A DNA stretch of 64,000 bases from Ruegeria marina. GTDB lineage: Bacteria > Pseudomonadota > Alphaproteobacteria > Rhodobacterales > Rhodobacteraceae. The stretch lies in assembly GCF_900101475.1 (NCBI RefSeq), contig NZ_FMZV01000021.1:1-64000 (forward strand), written 5' to 3'. The translations under genes were made by a program, and so were the position numbers. The number at the start of each line of letters is the position of its first letter. Positions within the stretch are counted from its first letter, which is position 1. Below the pieces are notes generated by a model. That model made no database searches and was not told where the DNA came from. It worked only from the letters and a program-made list of their open reading frames with translations. Below are positions 34,734 through 43,272 of the stretch, piece after piece.

Positions 34734-35330
34734 ATGGCTGCAAGAGCTAAGTTCCTGTGTGACGCCGAGCGCTGCATCGAGTGCAACGCCTGCGTCACCG
34801 CCTGCAAGAACGAGCACGAGGTGCCGTGGGGGATCAACCGCCGCCGGGTGGTGACGATCCAGGACGGCAAGCCGGGCGAACGTTCGATTTCGGTGGCCTG
34901 CATGCACTGTTCAGACGCGCCCTGCATGGCGGTCTGCCCGGTGGATTGCTTCTACCAGACCGAGGAAGGCGTCGTGCTGCACAGCAAGGACCTGTGCATC
35001 GGTTGCGGATACTGCTTCTACGCCTGCCCCTTTGGCGCGCCGCAGTTCCCGCAAGCGGGCAATTTCGGGTCCCGCGGCAAGATGGACAAGTGCACCTTCT
35101 GCGCCGGTGGCCCGGAAGAGACGCACTCGACCGCCGAGTTCGCCAAGTACGGGCGTAACCGGATCGCCGAAGGCAAGCTGCCGATCTGCGCCGAGATGTG
35201 CTCGACCAAGGCCCTGCTGGCCGGGGATGGCGACGTCGTCTCCGCCATCTACCGCGAACGCGTGGTCGCCCGCGGCTTCGGCTCGGGCGCCTGGGGCTGG
35301 GGCACCGCATACGACCAGAAGGGCGGCTGA
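34734..35330 (+). CDS. fdhB: formate dehydrogenase iron-sulfur subunit beta
   Basis: This 198-residue protein carries four cysteine clusters: CIECNACVTACKNEHEVPWG, CMHCSDAPCMAVCPVDCF, CIGCGYCFYACPFGAPQ and the split CTFC...CAEMCSTKALL. It thus holds four [4Fe-4S] clusters and relays electrons from FdhA to the haem subunit. It has no signal sequence, so it probably crosses the membrane with FdhA by the Tat route. It begins 15 bases after fdhA. Confidence 0.94.
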   Translation: MAARAKFLCDAERCIECNACVTACKNEHEVPWGINRRRVVTIQDGKPGERSISVACMHCSDAPCMAVCPVDCFYQTEEGVVLHSKDLCIGCGYCFYACPFGAPQFPQAGNFGSRGKMDKCTFCAGGPEETHSTAEFAKYGRNRIAEGKLPICAEMCSTKALLAGDGDVVSAIYRERVVARGFGSGAWGWGTAYDQKGG

Positions 35331-35339
35331 GCCGTTCGT

Positions 35340-35365
35340 AGGCCAGGCCGGGATCACCCTGGCCT
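35340..35365 (+). promoter_or_regulatory. fdhB-fdhC intercistronic hairpin 1
   Basis: AGGCCAGG (35340-35347) pairs exactly with CCTGGCCT (35358-35365). No T tract follows, so it is more likely an mRNA-stability or processing hairpin than a full terminator. Confidence 0.5.
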
Positions 35366-35377
35366 GACCCTCCGTCG

Positions 35378-35434
35378 CGATGGATCGGAAAACATCCCGT
35401 GCCAGCCGGTGCGGGATGGGTTTGCGATCCATCG
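35378..35434 (+). promoter_or_regulatory. fdhB-fdhC intercistronic hairpin 2
   Basis: CGATGGATCG (35378-35387) pairs with CGATCCATCG (35425-35434); inside, CATCCCG (35393-35399) pairs with CGGGATG (35412-35418). The long two-step stem lies 30 bases before fdhC and may set the ratio of membrane to catalytic subunits. Confidence 0.5.
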
Positions 35435-35463
35435 CTCACGACGTGACAACAGGGAGCAAGACC

Positions 35464-36687
35464 ATGTTTCGCCATTTCATGGCCCTATTACTGGTGACGC
35501 TGCTTGCCGCGCCGATCATGGCACAGGCGCAGGAAACCGCTGACCCGGCCGCAGCCGTGCAAACCGATCGCACCGCGACCGGTGGCGCGCAGACGCTTGA
35601 GGACATCCTGCGCCGCCAGCAGGGACTGTCGGTCGACGACAGTTTCCGCCGCCAGTTCGGTGATCCGAATTCCGCTGCCGGCATTACCGAACAGCTTGGA
35701 ACGCTGGGTGGTGCCTCGGATCCCGATCTCTGGCGCGCGCTCCGCTTCAACGCAGCCGACATCAAGGTCTCGGCAGGCGGAGATGTGGCCAAGGTGCTGG
35801 TGCAGGATGGCGGCATGGCCTGGTACCAGTTCCGCTCCGGCCCGCTGTCCACCTATGGCGGCTGGCTGCTGCTTGGCACGATCGTTGCGCTGGCGGTCTT
35901 CTACCTGTTGCGCGGACGTATCCGCATCGACGAGCCGATGACCGGGCGCACCGTTACGCGATTTCAGTTCATCGAGCGGTTCGCCCACTGGATGCTGGCG
36001 GGCAGCTTCATCCTGCTGGGCCTGACCGGGCTTTTCGTCAAATACGGCCGCGACTACATCGCGCCCACCCTCGGGAAGGAGTTCAACGCGACCCTGCTGG
36101 TGGCTTCGAAATTCGTGCACAACAATGTGGCCTGGGCCTTCATGCTGGCGCTGGTCATGGTCTTCTTCATGTGGGTCATGCACAACATCCCGAACCGCAC
36201 AGATATCACCTGGTTCGCGCAGGCGGGCGGCATCATCGGCAAGAAGCACCCCCCCGCCAAGAAGTTCAACGCGGGCCAGAAGATCATCTTCTGGTCGGTG
36301 ATCCTGCTCGGCGGGTCGATCTCGGTCTCGGGCCTGTCGCTGCTCTTCCCGTTCGAGTTGCCGCTTTTCGCCAAGACCTTCACCATCCTGAACGACATCG
36401 GTATTCCGGGATGGTTCGGCTATGGCCCGCTGCCCGTGGATCTTACACCGCAGGAAGAGATGCAGTTCACACAGGCCTGGCACGCCATCGTCAGCTTCGT
36501 GCTGATGGCGATCATCATCGCGCATATCTACATCGGCTCCATCGGGATGGAGGGCGCCTATGACGCGATGGGTTCGGGCGAGGTGGACGAGGCCTGGGCG
36601 CATCAGCACCATTCCCTCTGGCTCGACGAACTGAAGGAGAAGGAGCGCGGTGGCCCTGCATCGGGCAAGGCGACGCCAGCGGAATGA
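35464..36687 (+). CDS. fdhC: formate dehydrogenase cytochrome b subunit gamma
   Basis: This protein of 407 residues starts at ATG 35464. It has a signal peptide (ALLLVTLLAAPIMAQA), a periplasmic N-terminal extension of about 100 residues, a first helix (WLLLGTIVALAVFYLL), then the FdnI-type b556 core: FQFIERFAHWMLAGSFILLG, KFVHNNVAWAFMLALVMVFF and the final AWHAIVSFVLMAIIIAHIYI. The conserved histidines in these helices bind two haems b. It anchors the enzyme and delivers electrons to quinone. The N-terminal extension occurs in the three-subunit enzymes of proteobacteria. Confidence 0.92.
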   Translation: MFRHFMALLLVTLLAAPIMAQAQETADPAAAVQTDRTATGGAQTLEDILRRQQGLSVDDSFRRQFGDPNSAAGITEQLGTLGGASDPDLWRALRFNAADIKVSAGGDVAKVLVQDGGMAWYQFRSGPLSTYGGWLLLGTIVALAVFYLLRGRIRIDEPMTGRTVTRFQFIERFAHWMLAGSFILLGLTGLFVKYGRDYIAPTLGKEFNATLLVASKFVHNNVAWAFMLALVMVFFMWVMHNIPNRTDITWFAQAGGIIGKKHPPAKKFNAGQKIIFWSVILLGGSISVSGLSLLFPFELPLFAKTFTILNDIGIPGWFGYGPLPVDLTPQEEMQFTQAWHAIVSFVLMAIIIAHIYIGSIGMEGAYDAMGSGEVDEAWAHQHHSLWLDELKEKERGGPASGKATPAE

Positions 36688-37955
36688 TGCGCACCGTTCT
36701 CGCGCTTGCGCTTGCGTTCGCCGGGGCCGCGCAGGCGCAGAACTTCACCACTCTCAAGGGGCATGGCGGGCCGGTCATGGCACTGGACCTTTCGCCCCTC
36801 GGACAGGTGGCCAGCGCCAGTTTCGACAACTCCGTGGGGCTGTGGGACGGGCGTGATCCGCAATGGCTGGAGGGCCACGCGGCAGCAGTTGTTGCCCTGG
36901 CCTGGGGGCCGGACGGGGTGCTCTATTCCGGCGGAGACGATTTCACCGTCCGCGCCTGGGCGGACGCTCCGCGTGAAATGGGCCGCCACGAGGGAAAAAT
37001 CACGACGCTGGACGTCTCGCCGGATGGTACCTGGCTCGCAAGCGGAAGCTGGGACGGTTCCGTTCGGCTCTGGCCGCTGCCCGATGGTGCCCCGGTCGAG
37101 TTGCCTTATCCCGGCGCAGGGGTGAACGCGGTCGCCTGGGGACCGGAAGGGCGGTTTCTCTACGCAGGAACCTCGCAAGGCAGGCTGCTGCGCTACGAAC
37201 CGGCGACCGGCGAGGCACCGCTGCGACTGATCGAACATGGCTTTGGCATCAACGAGATCGTCGTGACGGCGGATTGGATCGCCTATGGCGCCGTGGATGG
37301 CGGAACAAGGGTGATCGACCCTGAAGGCGGGGCCATCGCGGATTTCACGCTCGACCGTCGCCCGATCCTCGCCATGGACCACCACCCGAAAACGGGCCAG
37401 ATCGCGGTGGGCGACGGGCATGGCTACATCATGATCCTCGACACGGCCGACTGGCGCATCGTCCGGGACTTCCAGGCAACGCGGCAAGGTCCGGTCTGGG
37501 CGCTGGCCTTCTCTCCAGACGGCGCGGTGATCCATGCCGGCGGTCTTGACGATGTGATATATGCCTGGCCCGTGGCGCTGCTCGACGCGTTCGACCCGGG
37601 GATTTCCGGCGAACGCTCGTTTCTGCGCGCGCCCGAGACGATGTCGAATGGCGAACGGCAATTCATGCGAAAATGTTCGATCTGCCACGCGCTCGACAAC
37701 GGGCCCTCGCGCAAGGCAGGGCCGACGTTGCACGGGCTTTTCGGACGTGCGGCGGGCTCCGTGCCGGGCTATTCCTATTCCGACACACTGGCCGGATCGG
37801 GTATCGTCTGGTCCGAGGAAAGCGTGGACGCCCTTTTCGACGAAGGCCCGGACCACTACATTCCGGGGTCCAAGATGCCGATGCAGGTGATCGCCGGCAA
37901 GGACGACCGGGCCGACCTGATAACCTTCCTGAAACAGGCCACAAGAGGGGAGTGA
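36684..37955 (+). CDS. WD40 beta-propeller fused to cytochrome c
   Basis: This 423-residue exported protein (signal LALALAFAGAAQA-QN) has about seven WD40-like repeats in residues 22-310 (HGGPVMALDLSP, HAAAVVALAWGP, HEGKITTLDVSP, GPVWALAFSP). A class I cytochrome c domain follows, with Cys331-Cys334-His335 (KCSICHAL), GPTLHGLFGR and the axial methionine in GSKMPMQ. It overlaps the fdhC stop by four bases, so it is translationally coupled. A soluble or tethered electron-transfer partner for formate dehydrogenase is likely, with the propeller as docking scaffold. Confidence 0.85.
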   Translation: MMRTVLALALAFAGAAQAQNFTTLKGHGGPVMALDLSPLGQVASASFDNSVGLWDGRDPQWLEGHAAAVVALAWGPDGVLYSGGDDFTVRAWADAPREMGRHEGKITTLDVSPDGTWLASGSWDGSVRLWPLPDGAPVELPYPGAGVNAVAWGPEGRFLYAGTSQGRLLRYEPATGEAPLRLIEHGFGINEIVVTADWIAYGAVDGGTRVIDPEGGAIADFTLDRRPILAMDHHPKTGQIAVGDGHGYIMILDTADWRIVRDFQATRQGPVWALAFSPDGAVIHAGGLDDVIYAWPVALLDAFDPGISGERSFLRAPETMSNGERQFMRKCSICHALDNGPSRKAGPTLHGLFGRAAGSVPGYSYSDTLAGSGIVWSEESVDALFDEGPDHYIPGSKMPMQVIAGKDDRADLITFLKQATRGE

Positions 37956-37961
37956 GCCAAG

Positions 37962-38087
37962 ATGAAAGCCATGCTGGCAGGATTTGCCGCGATGATCGTA
38001 ATTGGCCTGGGGGCCTGGTATGTATTGGGGGAAATGGGGTTCGCCTCGGCCGAACGCATGTCGGGACCCAGTGTCCGTCTGGACTGA
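37962..38087 (+). CDS. 41-residue single-helix membrane protein
   Basis: The frame starts at ATG 37962, seven bases after the stop of the cytochrome gene, and ends at TGA 38085-38087. It codes for one membrane helix (FAAMIVIGLGAWYVLG) and a short polar tail. Its start has GAGTGAGCC upstream. It partly overlaps the regulator gene in another frame. Position and composition suggest a small subunit or assembly peptide of the membrane complex. Confidence 0.5.
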   Translation: MKAMLAGFAAMIVIGLGAWYVLGEMGFASAERMSGPSVRLD

Positions 38088-39441
38088 CGCCCGCGTGAAC
38101 GAAGCAGACGCATATGGACCACAGCTCGCCTCTGCGCAGGTGTTGGTCGTGGATGACGAACCGGGAATGCGGAACTTCCTGGCCAAGACGTTCGGCCCGA
38201 GGGTCAAGCGACTGGAAGAGGCGGCTTCGCCGCGCGAAGCCTCGGCGAAACTGGATCAAGCGCATTTCGATCTGGTGATCCTGGACAACCTCATGGTGGG
38301 AGGCAAGGGGCTCGACTGGTTGAACGAGCAGCGCCGCAAGGGCTTCTTTGCCGACACGATCCTGATCACGGCCTATGCCGATCTTGACACCGCCATCGCG
38401 GCGTTGCGCGCGGGGGTCTCGGATTTCGTGCTGAAGCCATTTCGCGCCAATCAGATTTTGGGCGCCGCGGCGCGTACGCTGGATCGGAAAAACCTGCGGC
38501 GTGACAACACGCTCCTGCGGCACGCCCTGCACAAGGGTGGCACGCATGGGCCGCTGCTGGGCCGTTCGCTCCGCATGACAGAGGTGCGCGCGCTGATCGA
38601 CAAGGTTGCGCCGCTGCCGACACCGGTGCTTTTCACCGGTGGTACAGGAACCGGAAAGGAACTGGCCGCGCGCCATCTGCACCTGCGTTCGGACCGCGCC
38701 GCGCGGCCTTTCGTGGCGGTGAACTGCGCCACCATTCCGCCCGACCGCCTGGCCGAAGAGTTGTTCGGTCGCGTGGACGCTTCGGGCACACTCAAGCCGG
38801 GGCTATTCCTGCTGGCCGACGGGGGCACACTGTTTTTCGACGAGGTCGCCCAGATGTCCGAGCCAACGCAGGCCGCGCTCTTACGGGTTCTGGAGGATAT
38901 GCGGATCCGGCCACTGGGGGCTGAGCGCGAGATGCCGCTGGACCTGCGGCTCTGCTTTGCGACGAATGCCGATCTGCCTGGACTGGTCGGTTCCGGCCGT
39001 TTCCGCGTAGACCTGTGGCACCGGATCAATGTCATGCAGATTGCCATGCCGCCGCTCAAGGGACGCTCCGAGGACATTGTTGAACTCACGGCGCATTTCA
39101 TGAAGCATTTCTCTGGCGCGCTCGGCCTGCCGTCGCTCGCGCTTGATGACGAGACGCTGATGAACCTTAGCCGGTACGACTGGCCCGGAAACGTACGCGA
39201 ACTTCGTAATCTGATCGAGCGATCCGTCATCCTTGGCACCTTCCCGCCGGATTTTTCGGGGCACGGCGAGGTGACGGGGGCGCCCGCGCTGGAGAACCTC
39301 GACCAGGTGACCCAGCGTCATATCCAGCGCGTTCTCGACGCCTGTGATGGCAATCGGGCCGAGGCCGCGCGCCGTCTTGGCGTGTCGCGCAAGACGGTGG
39401 ACCGCAAGATGTCCGCCTGGACCGGGACCGGAAGACGATAG
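38071..39441 (+). CDS. NtrC-family response regulator without the GAFTGA motif
   Basis: A protein of about 456 residues with a receiver domain (VLVVDDEPGMRNFLAKTF, phospho-Asp in LVILDNLMVGG, Lys in DFVLKPFRAN), an AAA+ domain (Walker A TGGTGTGKELAARH, Walker B GGTLFFDEVAQ, arginine region VDLWHRINV) and a Fis-type helix-turn-helix (CDGNRAEAARRLGVSRKTVD). Between ELFG and LADGGTLFF the usual GAFTGA sigma-54 contact loop is replaced by RVDASGTLKPGLFL. Rhodobacter capsulatus NtrC, which also lacks it, acts with sigma-70 polymerase. Start codon is uncertain: GTG 38071 or GTG 38095. Probable partner of the kinase at 22027-23988. Confidence 0.85.
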   Translation: MSVWTDARVNEADAYGPQLASAQVLVVDDEPGMRNFLAKTFGPRVKRLEEAASPREASAKLDQAHFDLVILDNLMVGGKGLDWLNEQRRKGFFADTILITAYADLDTAIAALRAGVSDFVLKPFRANQILGAAARTLDRKNLRRDNTLLRHALHKGGTHGPLLGRSLRMTEVRALIDKVAPLPTPVLFTGGTGTGKELAARHLHLRSDRAARPFVAVNCATIPPDRLAEELFGRVDASGTLKPGLFLLADGGTLFFDEVAQMSEPTQAALLRVLEDMRIRPLGAEREMPLDLRLCFATNADLPGLVGSGRFRVDLWHRINVMQIAMPPLKGRSEDIVELTAHFMKHFSGALGLPSLALDDETLMNLSRYDWPGNVRELRNLIERSVILGTFPPDFSGHGEVTGAPALENLDQVTQRHIQRVLDACDGNRAEAARRLGVSRKTVDRKMSAWTGTGRR

Positions 39442-39630
39442 ATCTGGCCGGTCGCAGTCGCGAATGCGCAGGAGATCGCGGCGCACTATGCCTCGGATAC
39501 AGGAGCCGGTGCGGTCGCATATGGCCGTGAACCGGTTGAATAAACCCCTGAGATTTCTCGGCAGCTCAATTGAAGTTCATGTGCCTTTTGATCGGCTCCT
39601 TGCATTGCTATGAAAATAGAGGGGTCGGTA

Positions 39631-40527
39631 TCACAACAGATTGGCAGTTCCGATGTCCGCGACCGCAAAATCGATCAGCGTGCGTACCTTGCGGGGAAGG
39701 GTGCGGCCTTCTAGATACACGGCGCCGATATCGCCGCTTTCGCCGGTATAGCTGTCAAGCAACCGAACCAGGGCACCGCTGTCGATCGCACTGCGCAAGG
39801 CAAAGCTTGGAACATAGGCGATCCCAATTCCACTGCGCGCAAGATCGACTGCGGCGCTTGCGGAATTCACGTGAATTCGGCCATCGATCTGCACCGTATT
39901 TTCGATGCCGTCACGTTTGAAAGCCCAGCGTCGCGGGTTCCGGCGGTTGGTGTCGACAATGCAGCTGTGTCTTGAAAGATCACCAGGCGTGTCAGGTTGT
40001 CCCGCTCTTGCGAGATAGGCCGGGCTGGCGACAGCCAGGCTCTGGAACGCGCCCATTCGCCGGACCTTGAGTGAGGCCATTTGGAAACGGCCAATTCGAA
40101 AGGCGAGGTCGATGCCCTCGGCAGCGAGATCACTGAAGGCATCAGTCAGCCTCAAGTCGATGGTGATGCCGGGGTGTTGCCCGGCGAAACGCGCGAGCAT
40201 TCCGGCGATGTAGACCTCGCCGAATGTTATGGGAGCGGAAATCCTCACAACACCGGACAAACCCTTCGAGGAATCCGAGACATCGGCCAGCAGGTGGTCC
40301 AGATCGTCCAGCAGGGCAGGGGCGCGGGACAAAAGATCGGTCCCGGCCGGGGTCAAGCCAACCTTTCGGGTCGTGCGTTGAAAGAGACGCACGCCAAGGC
40401 GCTGCTCAAGTTCCGCCACGTATTTCGAGGTCAACCGGTTCGAAATACCCAACTGGGTCGCGGCACCCGTGAAGGATCCCGATTGGGCGGTCGCGACAAA
40501 TGCACGAAGTTGATCAAAGAGGTCCAT
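39631..40527 (-). CDS. LysR-family transcriptional regulator
   Basis: This 298-residue protein starts MDLFDQLRAFVATAQSGSFT with a LysR helix-turn-helix (AATQLGISNRLTSKYVAELE, residues 18-60) followed by a two-lobed effector domain (GVVRISAPITFGEVYIAGML). It is of the CrgA/QseD-like group. It is divergent from the DoxX gene at 40656, so it most likely controls DoxX, the dioxygenase and the glutathionyl-hydroquinone reductase. Quinones or electrophiles would be fitting effectors. An upstream ATG at 40593 is less likely. Confidence 0.85.
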   Translation of the reverse strand: MDLFDQLRAFVATAQSGSFTGAATQLGISNRLTSKYVAELEQRLGVRLFQRTTRKVGLTPAGTDLLSRAPALLDDLDHLLADVSDSSKGLSGVVRISAPITFGEVYIAGMLARFAGQHPGITIDLRLTDAFSDLAAEGIDLAFRIGRFQMASLKVRRMGAFQSLAVASPAYLARAGQPDTPGDLSRHSCIVDTNRRNPRRWAFKRDGIENTVQIDGRIHVNSASAAVDLARSGIGIAYVPSFALRSAIDSGALVRLLDSYTGESGDIGAVYLEGRTLPRKVRTLIDFAVADIGTANLL

Positions 40528-40655
40528 CTCAATATTCAGAACATTTCGTGGATAGTCATTCATGATCTTCGCCATTTCGGGGGTGAACTGCAAGACGTAT
40601 GTTTTTCACACAGTCTTGCTGCCGCGAGGGCAGCTCCGGAAACAAAGAGATCGAC

Positions 40656-41078
40656 ATGACCACGTATGCAAAATCTGACTACGCCGCCTTTGCGCTTCGC
40701 GTTGCAAGCGGTTCGCTTTTTCTCGCCCATGGCTGGCTGAAGATCAGCGTCTTCACCGTCGCCGGAACCGTCGGCTTTTTCGAGAGCCTCGGTTTGCCCG
40801 GATTTCTGGCTTATCTCACGATTTTTGCCGAGATCGTCGGCGGCATCGCCCTGATCCTCGGCGTTGGAACGCGCCTTGTCTCGCTGGCGCTGATCCCGGT
40901 GCTTCTGGGTGCAACCTGGGTCCACGCCGGCAATGGCTGGCTGTTCTCCGCTGAAGGCGGCGGCTGGGAGTTTCCGATCTTCTGGGCAGTCGTACAGGGT
41001 GCGGTCGCAGCGCTCGGCAGCGGGGCGTTTGCCCTGAAAGTCCCGGCGCTGCAAAGGGCGCTTGGTCAATTCGCCTGA
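40656..41078 (+). CDS. DoxX-family membrane protein
   Basis: This 140-residue protein has four membrane helices (FALRVASGSLFLAHGWLKIS, IFAEIVGGIALILGVGTRLV, LALIPVLLGATWVHAG and a last one near residue 115). This is the DoxX/YphA layout. It leads a three-gene unit with an extradiol dioxygenase and a glutathionyl-hydroquinone reductase. DoxX proteins of this type are induced by quinones or thiol stress in several bacteria; the exact activity is not established. Confidence 0.82.
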   Translation: MTTYAKSDYAAFALRVASGSLFLAHGWLKISVFTVAGTVGFFESLGLPGFLAYLTIFAEIVGGIALILGVGTRLVSLALIPVLLGATWVHAGNGWLFSAEGGGWEFPIFWAVVQGAVAALGSGAFALKVPALQRALGQFA

Positions 41079-41138
41079 GAACCTGGAAAATGCCGGGCGG
41101 TCATGCGGTCGCTCGGTCACCAACGAAAGGGCCCAACC

Positions 41139-41960
41139 ATGCAGACACTCAGCTTACAAGGGCTCAAGGACCGTTTCGCGCCCTCCGACCGCATGCCGGT
41201 CGTCTTTCTCGGGCACGGCAGCCCGATGCATGCGATCGAAGACGGACCATTTGGCCGATCCTGGGCCGCGCTTGGCCAGAGACTGCCACGACCCGAAGCG
41301 ATCCTCGTCGTCTCGGCGCATTGGATGAGCAATGGAGCAACGCTTGTGGATGTCTCGGCCATGCCACGCACGATCCACGATTTCTACGGATTCCCGGAGG
41401 TACTTTATCGAGAGCACTATCCGGCACCCGGGCAACCTGATCTGGCACGCGAGGTGGTGTCGCTTTTGCACAGTCACCGCGCCGCCGGGGATGACACCTG
41501 GGGGCTCGACCACGGTGCCTGGGCTGTCCTGAAGTATCTTTATCCCAAGGCCGATATTCCGGTTTTTCAGATCTCGATCGACATGGGTCGGGGGTTGGAG
41601 CATCAACTGGCGATTGGTCGGGTGCTTTCGGACTTGCGGGACCTGGGCGTCCTGATCCTCGGCTCGGGCAATGTCGTCCACAACCTGCGCGCCATGCGCC
41701 GGGGTGGCAAACCGCAGGAATTCGCGCAGGAATTCGATGCACTTTTTGCCGGTCGTCTCGCGGACCGGGATTTCGCCGCACTCGCGGATGCGGAAAGGCT
41801 GGGTGCGCTTCTGCCCGCGGCGCATCCGACCGTGGATCATTACTTGCCAGCGCTTACGATCGCTGGCGCATCAGACGCGCGCGACGATCTGACCTTCATG
41901 ACCGATGCCATAGAACTCGGATCAATTTCGATGCGATCGTTCATATTCCACGCGAATTGA
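41139..41960 (+). CDS. class III extradiol dioxygenase, DODA/YgiD type
   Basis: This 273-residue protein matches the 4,5-DOPA-extradiol-dioxygenase-like family of LigB fold. Metal and catalytic histidines are visible in LGHGSPMHAIE, VVSAHWMSNGAT, GLDHGAWAVLKYLYPKAD and GSGNVVHNLRAM. Such non-haem enzymes open catechol rings next to the hydroxyls. Its neighbours (DoxX, glutathionyl-hydroquinone reductase, LysR) point to disposal of catechols or quinones. The start is ATG 41139, with GAAAGGG upstream. The physiological catechol is not known. Confidence 0.87.
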   Translation: MQTLSLQGLKDRFAPSDRMPVVFLGHGSPMHAIEDGPFGRSWAALGQRLPRPEAILVVSAHWMSNGATLVDVSAMPRTIHDFYGFPEVLYREHYPAPGQPDLAREVVSLLHSHRAAGDDTWGLDHGAWAVLKYLYPKADIPVFQISIDMGRGLEHQLAIGRVLSDLRDLGVLILGSGNVVHNLRAMRRGGKPQEFAQEFDALFAGRLADRDFAALADAERLGALLPAAHPTVDHYLPALTIAGASDARDDLTFMTDAIELGSISMRSFIFHAN

Positions 41961-41972
41961 GGAGACCGGATC

Positions 41973-42941
41973 ATGCTTGTCGACGGAAAATGGATGGAAA
42001 ACTGGCAGCCGGTGCAGAAGGCGGACGAAAAGGGTCGCTTCGTCCGGCAGGTTTCCAGCTTTCGCAATTGGATCACGCCGGACGGCCGTCCCGGGCCGAC
42101 AGGGGAGGGTGGGTTCGAGGCCGAGCCCGGGCGCTACCGTCTTTATGTCGCGCTGATCTGCCCCTGGGCGTCGCGAGCTCTGATTGCACGCAAGCTGAAG
42201 GGGCTTGAAAGCATGATTCCGGTGACCGTAGTGAACCCGATCCTGACGGATCAGGGCTGGCGGTTTGGTGGCTTTCCAGGTGCAGACGAAGACCCGCTGT
42301 TTGGCGCGCAATATATGCACGAACTCTATACCCGCGCCGATCCACAGTTCACAGGTCGCGCCACGGTTCCGGTGCTGTGGGACATGAAGCGGAACGTGAT
42401 GGTGAGCAACGAAAGCGCCGACATTCTCCGCATGTTCGACAGGGCCTTCGAACAACGCGTCCCGTCCGATATCCGCCTAGTCCCGGACGCACATGCGGCG
42501 GAGATCGAAGCAATCAACCCGCGCATTTACGATCTCTTGAATAATGGAGTCTACAAGGCAGGTTTCGCCACATCCCAGAGTGCCTATGACGAAGCGATGG
42601 ACGGAATTTTTTCTACCCTCGACGAGCTGGAAGAGCAGGTGACGCGCGAGTTTCTGTTTGGCGATACGCTCACGGAGACAGATATCCGGGTCTTTGTGAC
42701 GCTGATCCGGTTCGATGCGGCTTATCACGGGCTCTTCAAGACCAACCGCCGCCAGATTCGCGACTATCTACGACTTTCGGGGTATTTGGAGCGCATCCTG
42801 CAATTTCCCGGAGTTCGCGATACAGTGAACATGGATCACATTCTGCAGGGCTACTACTCGATCAAGGCGCTCAACCCTCTGGGCGTGGTGCCGAAAGCGC
42901 CTGAACATGTGCAGCGGCTTCTAGAGGCTTGTGATCAATAA
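41973..42941 (+). CDS. glutathionyl-hydroquinone reductase (Xi-class GST)
   Basis: This 322-residue enzyme has the catalytic motif CPWASR (family form CPWAHR; the histidine is serine here) in LYVALICPWASRALIARK, followed by TVPVLWDMKRNVMVSNESAD and C-terminal RFDAAYHGLFKTNRRQIRDY. Xi-class GSTs reduce glutathionyl-hydroquinones to hydroquinones with a second glutathione. The start is 12 bases after the dioxygenase stop, with GAGGAG overlapping it. It completes a likely quinone-detoxification operon. Confidence 0.9.
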   Translation: MLVDGKWMENWQPVQKADEKGRFVRQVSSFRNWITPDGRPGPTGEGGFEAEPGRYRLYVALICPWASRALIARKLKGLESMIPVTVVNPILTDQGWRFGGFPGADEDPLFGAQYMHELYTRADPQFTGRATVPVLWDMKRNVMVSNESADILRMFDRAFEQRVPSDIRLVPDAHAAEIEAINPRIYDLLNNGVYKAGFATSQSAYDEAMDGIFSTLDELEEQVTREFLFGDTLTETDIRVFVTLIRFDAAYHGLFKTNRRQIRDYLRLSGYLERILQFPGVRDTVNMDHILQGYYSIKALNPLGVVPKAPEHVQRLLEACDQ

Positions 42942-43272
42942 TTGAACGCGGAAATTCTCGGCGCGAACCAGGGCCTACGGAACGCTTGAGTTGCAGGAAC
43001 GCGCCTACACCTCCCCGAATTGATACAAGCCGGGTGGCTGAAGAAAGGCGGGCCGAAGCAAAACGTTTTTCGGATTGGCTGCTGCTTCGGGGCGCGCTGG
43101 ACTTGATCCAGAACCTTCCGGGGCGTCTTGACAGGGGCCGTCGAAGGAACATGGGTATTGGTAATCGGATCAATAACCGCTGCGTTACCCTCTTTTGCGC
43201 CGCAGGTCCGTCCATCTCCGGGTCAATGCGCCGGACCTTGCAGGCGCATGAAAACTTTCTCATGGTTCTTCC
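42942..43272. other. gap without recognisable gene
   Basis: These 331 bases between the glutathionyl-hydroquinone reductase and the isomerase gene hold only short frames with no family resemblance. No strong terminator, repeat or RNA gene was seen. It probably contains the promoter of the next two genes. Confidence 0.5.

Noticed and set aside
31704-34907. Minus-strand open frame of 1,067 codons opposite fdhA
   Set aside because: It is a shadow of fdhA, rich in His/Arg/Gly as expected from antisense of high-GC codons, with no recognisable domain.
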